Positions 8,705-17,491 of a DNA stretch of 64,000 bases are shown here, piece by piece (within the stretch, counting starts at the first letter, position 1; every line of letters starts with the position of its first letter). Both the position numbers and the translations under genes were made by a program. Below the pieces are notes generated by a model, which saw nothing but the letters and a program-made list of their open reading frames with translations, was not told where the DNA came from and searched no databases. Origin of the DNA: Pseudomonas putida NBRC 14164 (GTDB lineage: Bacteria; Pseudomonadota; Gammaproteobacteria; Pseudomonadales; Pseudomonadaceae); NCBI RefSeq assembly GCF_000412675.1, contig NC_021505.1, positions 3,404,501-3,468,500 of the forward strand. The letters run 5' to 3'.

Positions 8705-9375
8705 AGGTGAACAACGTCCAAGCCCTGAAGCTGGTCGATGCGGTGTTCGCCGACATTCTACTGGCACGCTCTGCCGATGATTTTTCGGCCATCGTCTCCC
8801 AGCGCCCCGACCTTCATGTCAATCGACTGGACCGTAAGGACTACCCGGAACTGCGGCTCTCGATCAACAGCGATGAGATTGCCACCCTGGTAGCCGACGG
8901 GCTGCTGACCGACGAGGGCGAGCTCCACCCCCGAATCAGCGCCAGGACGCTGTCACCGCTGGAAAAGCTGCTCTATTCCGTCGCCTGGAAGAACGGCGAC
9001 CTGCCGAAGGTGACGCACATCGTCGAAGGAGTGCGCGGCGTCCATGCCGACACTGCACGGAAAAACGGCCCAGGACAGGTGTTCCACCAGTTTGGCCGCC
9101 ACCTTGCCGACAAGCGCGAGCCCATCATCGACCAGCATGTCCTGCGTGCTTTCCTGCTATGGCGCGCCGATCGCAACGACGAAAAAAAGATGGACTCCAT
9201 CCGCCGGATCACGTTGCTCAACAACCAGGTCTCTGGGATCAACGATTACAAGAGCTGGCTGAAAACCGAATGCTTCGACCCGCAACTGAAAGAGTCAGCG
9301 GATTACCTGATGCACATCGACAGCACGCTGTTCGCCCTAGGCAAAACCATCAAGCTGGGCAAGTGCGCCGGATGA
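8701..9375 (+). CDS. Hypothetical protein, second gene of unknown cassette
   Basis: A 224-residue protein starting at TTG 8701 (GAGG five bases upstream; a GTG at 8707 is an alternative), overlapping the previous stop codon. No domain was recognised. The sequence is mixed alpha/beta, with a highly charged C-terminal half (ADRNDEKKMDSIRRITLLNNQV) and no signal peptide or membrane segment. The tight coupling to the EWEWK-motif protein implies that the two act together, for instance as subunits of a nuclease or a toxin-immunity pair. Codon use resembles the host more than the AT-rich genes at 0.6-2 kb do. Confidence 0.7.
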   Translation: MKVNNVQALKLVDAVFADILLARSADDFSAIVSQRPDLHVNRLDRKDYPELRLSINSDEIATLVADGLLTDEGELHPRISARTLSPLEKLLYSVAWKNGDLPKVTHIVEGVRGVHADTARKNGPGQVFHQFGRHLADKREPIIDQHVLRAFLLWRADRNDEKKMDSIRRITLLNNQVSGINDYKSWLKTECFDPQLKESADYLMHIDSTLFALGKTIKLGKCAG

Positions 9376-10024
9376 TCTCCGTTCCGTGGTCATGAAGCGG
9401 GGTGCGGATCAACACCTCGTGCATTACTGCTGAAACACCTCGATTCGGTGGTCGCGCAGGTAGTCCGCCATCCCGCCTAGCACTATTGGCAAATGGGTAT
9501 CTTTATGACTAACAGCAACGGCAAGGGTGGCGGCGAAGTGCTTGGTCAAGAGCGGCGCCGGCGCTGGAGCCCCGAGCAGAAGCTGCCATGGTGCGCAAGA
9601 GCCTGGAGCCTGGGCAGAGCGTCTCGGTAGCCGCCAGGCGCAACGGTATCAATGCCAACCAGCTTTTCCTGTGGAGCAAGCTGTACCAGGAGGCAGCTTG
9701 TCGGCAGTCAGCGCCGGTGAAGCCGTCCTTTAGGCCTCTGAGCTGAACTATGCGCTAAAGCAAATCCTTAAGCTGCGGCCGTCTGTGCTGGCTATCTACC
9801 TACTCATGCCACGGTCAGTCTTGCCCAAGCAGGTAGGGCAATTCCGCATCAGCGCCACATCATGCAGAAGAAAGCGCCCGTACCGGGCGCTCGACGTGGC
9901 TGTTTGTCAACAACCAACGGTCTACAACGACCATACCTCCGAAAACTGCGTGGACTGCCGGACATTTTCCTCTAATTCAATACCACACCGAAGAGGTCAG
10001 TTGCGTCACCAGCAACAGAACACG
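9376..10024. other. Non-coding stretch with an IS relic
   Basis: About 650 bases without an intact gene. The middle holds the IS3-type orfA relic; the flanks (9376-9500 and 9780-10020) show no recognisable gene, RNA or repeat. Confidence 0.5.
9505..9775 (+). mobile_element. IS3-family OrfA relic (frameshifted, truncated)
   Basis: Starting at ATG 9505 the translation gives MTNSNGKGGGEVLGQERRRRWSPEQKL, and after a shift SVAARRNGINANQLFLWSKLYQE, then SALSAVSAGEAV- and ELNYALKQILKL-like pieces in different frames. This is the helix-turn-helix OrfA of IS3-type elements (ERRRRWSPEQK, VSVxARRxGINxNQLFLWRKLY). No OrfB catalytic region and no terminal inverted repeats follow, so this is a dead remnant. 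Confidence 0.7.
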
Positions 10025-10909
10025 TCAAATAAAATTATTTACAATGAGAGGCATAAAAATCTCATCTGAATTTTCTTCTAGCTTCTCACCAACACGACAA
10101 TCCACAGTTGTATATATCGACGCATTTATAAACCTGACGCAAGACCTTCCTTCGGATTTTCGCTCAAGGAGAGTTTTCATTGCGTCTGCGGGCAATTTAG
10201 CTTTCAACTGTGCAAGGGCGCTCAGCCCGAAATCTAGCGAAACAACATAGCTGTCACCACCAGGCAACGTAGTACTACTTCCGGTTGTGAACATATTGCC
10301 ATCAAGCTGGGCAATGAAACTTATGGGAACATCTGGGAAGATTAGATGCTCGACCTTATGAAAGCCAAGCCTCTTGAGATGTAGACCAAGGTCCTTTGCT
10401 AACTTAAACTCATAATTCAATGAGTTTTCTGGACCCAAAATCCTCTTCAGCTCATCTAGATACTGAGGCAACAGAGCCATTGCAAAATGCAATATAGGGT
10501 CCGGCTTACTTACATTAAAAAGCACAAACTCCCGGCCATTACACAATGCGAACATTGGCACACGAATCTCACTATGAATAGCATAAGAATAAGCCTGTTC
10601 AACGTGAGCCCCTGAAGTGATATTTTCGCCCGGCGCCTTTGCTTCAAGAAGCCATGAATACCTACCACTTACTTCAAAAAGGTAATCTGGGATACAGGTA
10701 ATCTTTTTTCGAGAGCTACCAATCGATACGAACGGATGAACAAGCGGCTTACTGCGAACAATTTTATATGGCTTACTAGCTGAGTACCCTAGGCACCTCA
10801 ATATAGGAAGAATAATTTCCTCCCTAACAGAGTCCTCCTTGAAATCTGGATCATCAAGCTCCTCCAATTTAAAATCTTTGATCGGATTAAAACTCTCCTC
10901 AATTCTCAT
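10025..10909 (-). CDS. HsdR N-terminal-like nuclease domain protein
   Basis: A 294-residue protein whose ATG at 10909 has a GGAGG site six bases upstream. Residues 20-130 match the type I restriction HsdR-N (PD-(D/E)XK) fold: KEDSVREEIILPILRCLGY, then CIPDYLFEV (Asp), then WLLEAKAPGENI (ExK) and AHVEQAYSYAIHSEI with the conserved Q-x3-Y. There is no helicase motor in the protein; the C-terminal half is unassigned. A large DEAH helicase lies 322 bases upstream on the same strand and could supply the motor. The gene is AT-richer than its neighbours, suggesting separate acquisition. The domain call is firm; the pairing with the helicase is inference. Confidence 0.75.
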   Translation of the reverse strand: MRIEESFNPIKDFKLEELDDPDFKEDSVREEIILPILRCLGYSASKPYKIVRSKPLVHPFVSIGSSRKKITCIPDYLFEVSGRYSWLLEAKAPGENITSGAHVEQAYSYAIHSEIRVPMFALCNGREFVLFNVSKPDPILHFAMALLPQYLDELKRILGPENSLNYEFKLAKDLGLHLKRLGFHKVEHLIFPDVPISFIAQLDGNMFTTGSSTTLPGGDSYVVSLDFGLSALAQLKAKLPADAMKTLLERKSEGRSCVRFINASIYTTVDCRVGEKLEENSDEIFMPLIVNNFI

Positions 10910-11231
10910 CGAGCCTCCAAATTTCAGCCATTACAAAATAGTCATAATTCAGACATTTAATGGAGCGCAGAGAGCCGAATGACGAAGCTTTTGTCGTCAA
11001 CCCCTACCCTTACTTTCAAAAAACACCATCAAATAATTTATTCTAACTGGCAATTTCGCCATACGTCCTTTGCCACCTAAACCAATTATTCTCTCGAGTG
11101 TTTAGCCGCATCGATCTCATCGAACCCGGATAGCAAGCGCACATACAGGCTTGAACTCCATAGCCTTCTTTAACTCCCCAGATTGCAATTGACGTGAAGC
11201 CTCTCCACTGCAAGACGGTAGCAACCTTACT
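10910..11231. other. Intergenic, nothing recognised
   Basis: 322 AT-rich bases between the helicase and the HsdR-N-like gene. No ORF with a start signal, and no clear promoter or hairpin. The gap is large enough to hold a separate promoter for the downstream gene. Confidence 0.4.
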
Positions 11232-14161
11232 TTAACCATTGGTGATAACTCTCACATCCGAGCCGGATACGCTCTTAATGTACGAGTAACTGGTGCCGAG
11301 CACAGCTAGCTGATCAGCGGAGATTTTGGCTGCCGATATGGCTGGTTGGACGATCACAAAACGGAAAATCATCTCGTGATCGTGGCACTTATTGCGCAGC
11401 AGCTCTAAATCGACGGGTTCGCCCTTGAGGATCCTGTCAAACCCTTTTGACAACGAGTACTGATAGCGCTCCAGCAATCGGTTAAAGAACTTTTCTTCGG
11501 TGTGCAGCCACTTCACGGAGCGTGATGCCTGACCGCAGACCTCGTAGACGTCGGACACTCGGGCGCCCGGTTGATCCGCGCCAGAACAGTACTTGCAGTG
11601 GTACAGGTCGACAAAGATGGCATCCTTGCTTTCCTTGATCGCCACCAAATCGGCGATCTCGCCGGCGCCATCATCGTTGAAAATGAACGTGTAATCGTTC
11701 TCGATTTTGCTATAAGTGAACCCCTGAACTGTGTCCGGGTTGCGTTCCGCCCTCATCGACTCGCTGTGGATCTGGGTCGTGCCCCAGTCCCACGGTTCGA
11801 TCAAGGCGACCGGCAGCTTTAGGTCCAAACTGTTGGGGGAGTAGTAGCGGTAGTTGCCTTCGACCATCGAACCATCGACGGCCAGTAGTACAAGCGGGTT
11901 GCTATCCAGGTACTGCTCGAACGAGCTCTCTTCAGCGGAGACGATCTTGACCCCTGGGCAGGAAAATTTGTAGGCGTCATCCAACAGTCGGATCGTGATA
12001 TCCGGTAATTGACGCGCCGTACCATCGACTGTCGTTGCGCTGATGGGCACTTGCATGGTCAATGCATCTACTCGCTGGGGCTTGCCCAATTCCACATCCA
12101 GCAAGTTGAACACCTCAGCCACGTACGCCAGCGAAATCTTCTGCTCATTTTCAATCAAGATCGACGCCGGCCAATCGGCATAGAACAACCCCGTCGGCCA
12201 CGCCCCCTCAATCTTTTCCGAGCGAATTACATCCTTGAGTATTTCGGACGGGTTGATCGTCGCGTCGTTGAGCTTGTGCGAGGCACGCTTGCACCACTCG
12301 ATCCAGTCGTTGATGCTGGAAGCGTTCATCTCCCAGATCTTGCCCTTGTGCGAACAGCCAACGGTAGTGCGCTGGCCATCTTCGTAGCCGGTGGCGAAGA
12401 TGTTGGACTTTCTCGCCGTGCCGTTCTCGATTTCACTGATGACGGTATTAATGTCGCGCCCAACATGCATGGTAAAACGCAGATCCTTGCGCATGCGCGA
12501 AAGGCCCACGTTTTGCAGCTTCATGAGTTTAATGCCGTGTAGGGTGCGGAAGGTCGACTCGCCGCTGATGCGCCGGGAATCCTTGGCGATCAGGCTCAGG
12601 AAACGGTTCGCTTGCGACTCATCCCCGGAAGAATGGACGAACAGCGTCTTGTCGGACTCATGGTAGTACGCCAGGCAGAGGATCCAGTTGGTGTCCATGA
12701 TCGTCGACGTCTGCGCCCAGCCGACGGGCATTTCGCGCCGCGTCACCATGATGATGGTGTCGGCCTCGTCGTTGATGGACAGGAGCTGCAGCGGCTCTTT
12801 CTTCTGCGAGAAGTGCTTGGCCTTCTCAGGTCGCCAGTCGTCAAGCTCCACGTGGTAGGCGACCGCACTGATCTTGGGGTTGGGGTTCAAGCCGAAAATG
12901 TCCTCGGCATCGGCATCCTCAGGAAACTGTTCGGTGAATGTCTCCTTTTCGATCTCGCGGGCGATTTTGTCCTGGCTGACATCGCGAATCACCGCACTCC
13001 AGTCGGCACTTTCCTTGTACAGCACCGCCATCTGGTAATCGACTTTCTGGTTGGCGATATTGGAGACGAACTTGGCGTCACCGAGCGTATCATCGACTCG
13101 TGTTAGACGACCGATAAACTGCAGAGTAACGGCGGGACTGCGGTGCTGGTCGTGGATGGCCGCAATCTTCAGCTCCGGCAAGTCGAAGCCTTCGCCCAGC
13201 ATGTCCACACAGACGATGATCTTGTATTTCTTCTCGACGATTTCACCCAGTAGCCTAGCCCGGTTCGGCACTTTGCTGTGGATAAGGATGGGCGAAAGAT
13301 CCTCATGCTGCTTATACAGCTCAAACAGTGCGGCGGCACGTTTTTGCGACCGGGCACGTACCATCAGCAGGTGGTTGAACCCCTGCGCGCGGTCGTTTCG
13401 CAACAGCTCGACCGCCTTGTCAGCCACCACCTGGTCGGCCAGTTCCAGGTTGTACTCGCGCACCGGATGGAACTCGATCGCCTTGAAGTAGCCATCGATC
13501 TGGGCATCCTTCAGCGGGTAGTTGTAGATGATCTTGCCATCCAACGGCTGGTTATCCTCCCGGAACGGAGTGGCGGTGAATTGCAGGCAGGGCTTGTCTT
13601 TGAACGCAGTTTTCACCCTGTCCCAGGTCAGGGCGGCCACATGATGCGCTTCATCGATGATCAGGTGACTACACAACGCCGCCAAGGCCTCCAAGGCCGG
13701 TTGGTCGAAACGCTGTAGCGCTTGCGGCGTGGCGACGATCACATTGGCATCAGCCAGCTGTTGGACCTCGTCAGCGGCCAGACCTGAGCCGATAGCCCGC
13801 ACCACCGGGTTGAGTGCGGTAGCCGAAACGGCGCCGATCTCCCGCAACTTCTTCAGTTCATGGCATTTGTCGGCCAGTTGGGAACGCAACGCGTCAGAGG
13901 GCACCAGCACAAGGGTCCTCGCCAATCGCCCGGCGACCAGCAACCCGAGCATGGTGTCGGTTTTGCCAGTGCCGGTCGGCATTACGATTGTTGCGGTCGT
14001 GGGGGGGCCATCACCAAGTGCCCCAGGGCGGCATACAGCGCAGCCAGTTGCGGCTTGCGCAAACCCGGCGTCTGGGTTTCCCGCACATCCAGATTGAAAT
14101 TGAACAGATGCTGCTGCCAACTGCGATAGACGTCTGCGTACTTCCCTGCTTCAACGACCAT
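11232..14161 (-). pseudogene. DEAH-box helicase/nuclease, frameshifted at a G7 tract
   Basis: A protein of about 975 residues. Superfamily 2 motifs are in order: Walker A MPTGTGKT, DEAH in HLIIDEAHH, FTATPFRED, and GEGFDLPELK...QFIGRLTRV. The C-terminal part contains IADLVAIKESKDAIFVDLYHCKYCSG, a D...D-x-YHCK layout like PD-(D/E)XK nucleases. The convincing N-terminus begins at ATG 14161 and reads as helicase leader (LRKPQLAALYAAL), but it leaves the main frame at the C7 run (plus strand G7 at 14001-14007); eight bases would restore MAPPTTATIVMPTGTGKT. The 962-codon frame alone begins with out-of-frame residues. It is either a recent knock-out, a slippage-prone phase-variable gene, or a homopolymer sequencing error. 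Helicases of this type occur in defence islands as restriction motors. Confidence 0.8.
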
Positions 14162-14393
14162 TACGGGTACCCGATTGGAGGATGAGGATTAGCCTGCCTA
14201 GCTAATGGCTACATGCTACCAGCGAAGAGCTGGCGTGGTGTAGGCCTGCCAGACACCAATCCCCTGCCCTAGCTAACCAATCATCCGGCTATCCCTTATG
14301 CATCCCAGCCTGCAGTACACTGAAAGCCATCAACGACCACCTTGCTCCGCTTCAGAAATCGCCAATGCTGATCGTCTGCGCACCCGTCGCGAC

Positions 14394-14413
14394 TGGGGGC
14401 AAAATTGGGGGCA
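14394..14413 (+). repeat. Tandem TGGGGGCA repeats, integrase-associated type
   Basis: Two TGGGGGCA octamers start 12 bases apart, separated by AAAT. Such tandem TTGGGGGCA motifs are commonly seen next to tyrosine-recombinase attachment sites. No integrase gene is present, so this would be a remnant of an island end. Confidence 0.4.
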
Positions 14414-14458
14414 CAGCGTCAAAACTCCATCCTGAAACTACCGCCCTAGAGCCAAGTA

Positions 14459-14491
14459 AAAATGTTCTTCGGCGACCCTGACAGTCTCTAA
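14459..14491 (+). repeat. Direct repeat, copy 3, possible attachment site
   Basis: AAAATG then TTCTTCGGCGACCCTGACAG, the least ambiguous copy of the repeat also found at 7783 and, diverged, at 3486. It lies 50 bases from the TGGGGGCA repeats, at the end of the defence-like region and before the first host-like gene. Confidence 0.6.
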
Positions 14492-14854
14492 CCCACTTTC
14501 GACGGTCGGATTGGTTTTTTGCTAGATCACTTCGTAGCGATTGCGGGTTGACCTCTTCCACCCAGGTCGGCATGCCCCCTGCGTGATCGCGACCCGTCAG
14601 TGTTGGTGATGCCGGTCGAGCATGCCTTGACAGGGCTCGCCCCCCCTGACGTTCAACGACACCCTCAGCCACGCTTATGTCGCCGTCAACGCCAACAGTG
14701 CCCTCGCCGTCTATCTTGAGCCGCAAGCCCTTCAAGCCGGTTGGAGCTTGCAAGTGCGAGTGCGGGCTCAACGCACATTGCGTTTCTGCGCCCGCTCTTC
14801 GACGGTTTGCCGAGCGCTGCTGGACTGTTTGTCTCTACCACTGACCGGCAAGGC

Positions 14855-14885
14855 TTGACTCTACCGTAAGGGGCAGACTTTACCC
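14855..14885 (+). promoter_or_regulatory. MerR-type promoter of the oxidoreductase gene
   Basis: TTGACT (14855-14860) is followed after 19 bases by TTACCC (14880-14885). The overlong spacer contains an imperfect dyad (ACTCTACC ... GGCAGACT). A 19-base spacer with a dyad between -35 and -10 is the hallmark of promoters activated by MerR-family regulators, and such a regulator is encoded at 15658. Confidence 0.65.
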
Positions 14886-14912
14886 TTGGCACTTCATTAC
14901 CTGGAGTTTGTC

Positions 14913-15491
14913 ATGAAGCGCAAACGCATGCTTGTAATCCTCGGCCACCCTTCGAACGACAGCTTTTGCGGCGCTGTGTCCGAACGTTATGTCGAGGCTG
15001 CCACGCAAGCAGGCCATGAGGTGCGCCTGCTACGCCTGGACACCCTGGATTTCGATCCGGTCTTGCACGATGGCTATAACCAGATCCAGTTGCTTGAGCC
15101 CGATTTGATCAACGCACAGAACGACATTACCTGGGCCGAACACCTGACATTGGTGTACCCGATCTGGTGGGGCGGCATTCCGGCGTTGCTCAAGGGGTTC
15201 TTCGACCGCGTGTTTCTGCCCGGCTTTGCCTTCAAGTACCGCAAGGGCTCGCCCTTCCCGGATAAGCTGCTCAAGGGCCGCACGGCTCACCTTTTGGTGA
15301 CCATGGACACGCCGCCGTGGTACTACCGGTGGGTGTATCGCATGCCGGGCCTGCACCAAATGCGCAAGACCACCCTGGAGTTCTGCGGCATAAAACCCCT
15401 GAAAACCCTGACCTTCGGTCCGGTATTGGGCTCCAAGCCGGAACAGCGTGAAGCCTGGCTCAAGCAAGTCCAGGCAGTCGCCAGCCGTTGA
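14913..15491 (+). CDS. NAD(P)H-dependent oxidoreductase / quinone reductase (flavodoxin fold)
   Basis: A 192-residue protein beginning at ATG 14913 (CTGGAG nine bases upstream; the TTG at 14886 is unlikely because it lies in the promoter). The N-terminal RMLVILGHPSNDSF is the FMN-phosphate loop of the flavodoxin-like NQO/MdaB family. HLTLVYPIWWGGIPALLKGFFDRVF is the second signature, carrying the WWGG-P flavin/substrate loop, followed by GKxxxLLVTMDTPPWY. Such enzymes carry out two-electron reduction of quinones or other electrophiles in the cytoplasm. The gene sits behind a MerR-type promoter and directly before a MerR-family regulator, so induction by the compound it detoxifies is likely. 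Confidence 0.85.
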   Translation: MKRKRMLVILGHPSNDSFCGAVSERYVEAATQAGHEVRLLRLDTLDFDPVLHDGYNQIQLLEPDLINAQNDITWAEHLTLVYPIWWGGIPALLKGFFDRVFLPGFAFKYRKGSPFPDKLLKGRTAHLLVTMDTPPWYYRWVYRMPGLHQMRKTTLEFCGIKPLKTLTFGPVLGSKPEQREAWLKQVQAVASR

Positions 15492-15587
15492 TCGGCCCCG
15501 GTCGGGCCGTGCCCCTGCGCTGCCCAGCCGGGCCTCCCTGCTGTGACACCTTGTCCAACTTGGCTTCCCACACCCTGACGCTTGTGC

Positions 15588-15625
15588 AAAGATGTCGCGC
15601 GCCTGTACGAGCACGCGACATCTTT
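15588..15625 (+). terminator. Inverted repeat between oxidoreductase and merR-like gene
   Basis: A perfect 12-base inverted repeat, AAAGATGTCGCG and CGCGACATCTTT, with a 14-base loop, ending in TTTT. It could terminate the oxidoreductase transcript; as it lies 33 bases before the regulator start it could also be an operator or leader structure. Confidence 0.5.
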
Positions 15626-15657
15626 TCGCTTCTGATGCGTCATAAAAAGGGATTTTC

Positions 15658-16041
15658 ATGTACATCGGCAAAGCTGCCCAGCTGTCGGGCACCACCGTCA
15701 AAAGCATTCGACATTACGAAGAAATCGGCCTGTTGCCCCCCCCGCAACGCGAAGGCAAGTACCGCATCTACAGCCAGCAAAGCGTAGAACTGCTGACCTT
15801 CATCAAATGCGCTCAGCAACTCGGTTTCAAGCTCAAGGAAATGCAGGCCATTCTGCAGGATCATCGCGGCCAGGAGTTGCCCTGGGATCTGGCCATGCAG
15901 GCTATAGATAACAAAAAGCAGGAATTGATGGGGCAAATCCAGGCCTTGCAGCAAGTGCATGACGGCTTGGTTGAGTTTGAGCTGAGCCTCAAAGATGCTC
16001 AGATGCAATGCCAGTTCGAACACCTGGAAAAAGCCCGCTGA
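15658..16041 (+). CDS. MerR-family transcriptional regulator
   Basis: 127 residues from ATG 15658, with an AAGGGA site upstream. The N-terminus is a typical MerR winged helix-turn-helix: MYIGKAAQLSGTTVKSIRHYEEIGLLPPPQREGKYRIYS, followed by the dimerisation helix (LTFIKCAQQLGFKLKEMQAILQ). The C-terminal effector region is short and has one Cys near residue 122 besides Cys-50, so the paired metal-binding cysteines of CueR or MerR are missing. It is therefore more likely to sense an organic or redox signal. It probably controls the quinone-reductase-like gene through the 19-base-spacer promoter at 14855. Confidence 0.85.
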   Translation: MYIGKAAQLSGTTVKSIRHYEEIGLLPPPQREGKYRIYSQQSVELLTFIKCAQQLGFKLKEMQAILQDHRGQELPWDLAMQAIDNKKQELMGQIQALQQVHDGLVEFELSLKDAQMQCQFEHLEKAR

Positions 16042-16110
16042 ATCCGCTCCTCCGCCCCTGAACGGCCATGGCGCCCCGTGCCGTTTTCAGCACGCAGGCG
16101 CCCCGGCGAT

Positions 16111-16590
16111 TTAGCCTGGCACAGCCCCACCCCGCGGCTGCTCGCCCTCTTGCACTGCTGGCTGCGGCACAATCGAGGCAAAGAACCACGGCGAAATCAG
16201 CGTGACCAACAAAATGGTCATGAAGCCGCTGGATGACAGCGCCAGTATCACCAACACACCCAGGTCGATGACGGGTTTGTAGGCGGAGAACAGCAGCGCG
16301 ACAAAGCCCATCGAGAAGATCACGACGTTGACCACCGTCGAGCGCCCGACGCCCTGCATGGCCGCCAGGATGGCCTCGTCGATCTCGATGCCCTTCTGCA
16401 CCAGCATCTTGATCCGTGACAGCAGGTGAACGGCGTAATCCACGACGCCCACCACCAGGAACGTCACCAGTGTGGTACCGATGTTCAGCTCGATATCCAA
16501 CAGGTACATGCTGCCGTACACCGTCACCGACGTGGTCAGCAACGTCAGCATGCCGAGGATGCCCAGGCGGACTGACTTGAGCCAGAACAA
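16111..16590 (-). pseudogene. C-terminal fragment of an RND/MMPL-type exporter
   Basis: About 159 codons with four hydrophobic segments match the last transmembrane bundle of an MMPL/RND exporter: MLTLLTTSVTVYGSMYLLDIELNIGTTLVTFLVVGVVDYAVHLL and the VNVVIFSMGFVALLF stretch. Whole proteins of this family are about 750-1000 residues. The frame opens with a TTG immediately after an in-frame TGA, and no exporter sequence lies upstream, where the SDR gene abuts within 40 bases. It is a truncated remnant left by insertion of the SDR/LysR unit. Confidence 0.8.
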
Positions 16591-16629
16591 TTGTCAAAGT
16601 AGGCGACTTCACTGCGCCGCTTTTGGCCA

Positions 16630-17382
16630 TCAAACCTGAGCTTGGCCGCCGTCAACGAACAATTCGATACCATTGACGAAGCTCGCGTCATCCGATGCCA
16701 GGAACAGCGCGGCACTGGCGATTTCTTCCGCCTCACCGACACGACCCATTGGAATCAGCGAAGCCAGGTAGTCGAGCAAACCTTGTTGCTGTGCAGCATC
16801 TGGCCCCGCGAGGTCGACCAGGCCTGGGGTACGTGTTGCACCTGGGCTGATGGTGTTGACCCGTACCTGGCGGTCTTTCAAATCCAGAATCCAGTTGCGA
16901 GCGAAAGCACGTACGGCTGCTTTGGAAGCGGCGTAAACACTGAACGCGGCAGTGCCGGAGGTGCCCGCAGTAGAGCCGGTGAGGATCACCGAGGCTTTGG
17001 GGGCCAGCAAGGGCAGGGCTTTTTGTACGGTGAACAGGACGCCTTTGACGTTGCGGTCGAAGGTGTCATCGAAGTGCTGCTCAGTGATTTCCCCCAGGGG
17101 CAGCATCGAACCACCGCCGGCGTTAGCGAAGAGCACATCAATGCGGCCATGCGCGGAGCCAATCTGACTGTAGAGCGCGTCCAGTTGGTCGAGTTTGGTG
17201 GAGTCGACTTGCACGCCGGTGGCGTTCCCGACAGCGGCCACTGCCGCATCGAGTTCGATCTGGCGGCGACCGGTGATGTACACGTGGGCGCCTTCTTCAG
17301 CGAAGCGTTTGGCAGTGGCGAGGCCGATGCCAGTTGTGCCGCCGGTGACCAATGCGATTTTGCCTTCGAGCTTGCCAGTCAT
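16630..17382 (-). CDS. Short-chain dehydrogenase/reductase
   Basis: 250 residues, start ATG 17382 with GGGAG eight bases upstream. A classical SDR: the NAD(P)-binding TGGTTGIG at residue 14, TGRR after the second strand (favouring NADPH), NAGGG at about 90, catalytic Ser in [11 protein letters not shown] at about 138, and YAASK at about 150. SPGATRTPG and [11 protein letters not shown] close the fold. The substrate cannot be read from sequence. It is divergent from a LysR regulator with 109 bases between starts, the usual layout for a LysR target. Confidence 0.9.
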   Translation of the reverse strand: MTGKLEGKIALVTGGTTGIGLATAKRFAEEGAHVYITGRRQIELDAAVAAVGNATGVQVDSTKLDQLDALYSQIGSAHGRIDVLFANAGGGSMLPLGEITEQHFDDTFDRNVKGVLFTVQKALPLLAPKASVILTGSTAGTSGTAAFSVYAASKAAVRAFARNWILDLKDRQVRVNTISPGATRTPGLVDLAGPDAAQQQGLLDYLASLIPMGRVGEAEEIASAALFLASDDASFVNGIELFVDGGQAQV

Positions 17383-17442
17383 GGTGTTTCTCCCGTTACG
17401 TTAAGTAAGTTGCTGCGGTGTGGGAGAAGCTTATCGACGGCA

Positions 17443-17460
17443 TCTATTTTTCAAAATAGA
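17443..17460. promoter_or_regulatory. Perfect palindrome in the SDR-LysR divergent promoter
   Basis: TCTATTTT-TC-AAAATAGA, an 8-base perfect inverted repeat centred between the two divergent genes. AT-rich interrupted palindromes of the T-N11-A kind are typical LysR-family boxes, so this is the best candidate for the LysR operator. Confidence 0.5.
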
Positions 17461-17491
17461 ATTGCCTGAAATCTATCGTTGCAGAAATGAA

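Larger units (their letters stand above)
14162..14912. other. Non-coding boundary region of the accessory island
   Basis: About 750 bases without a supported gene. It contains two TGGGGGCA repeats (14394-14401 and 14406-14413), direct repeat copy 3 (14462-14491) and a possible gene remnant. From about 14651 the plus strand reads NDTLSHAYVAVNANSALAV then further into Cys/Arg-rich codons; no family was identified. It ends with the MerR-type promoter of the next gene. Confidence 0.5.
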
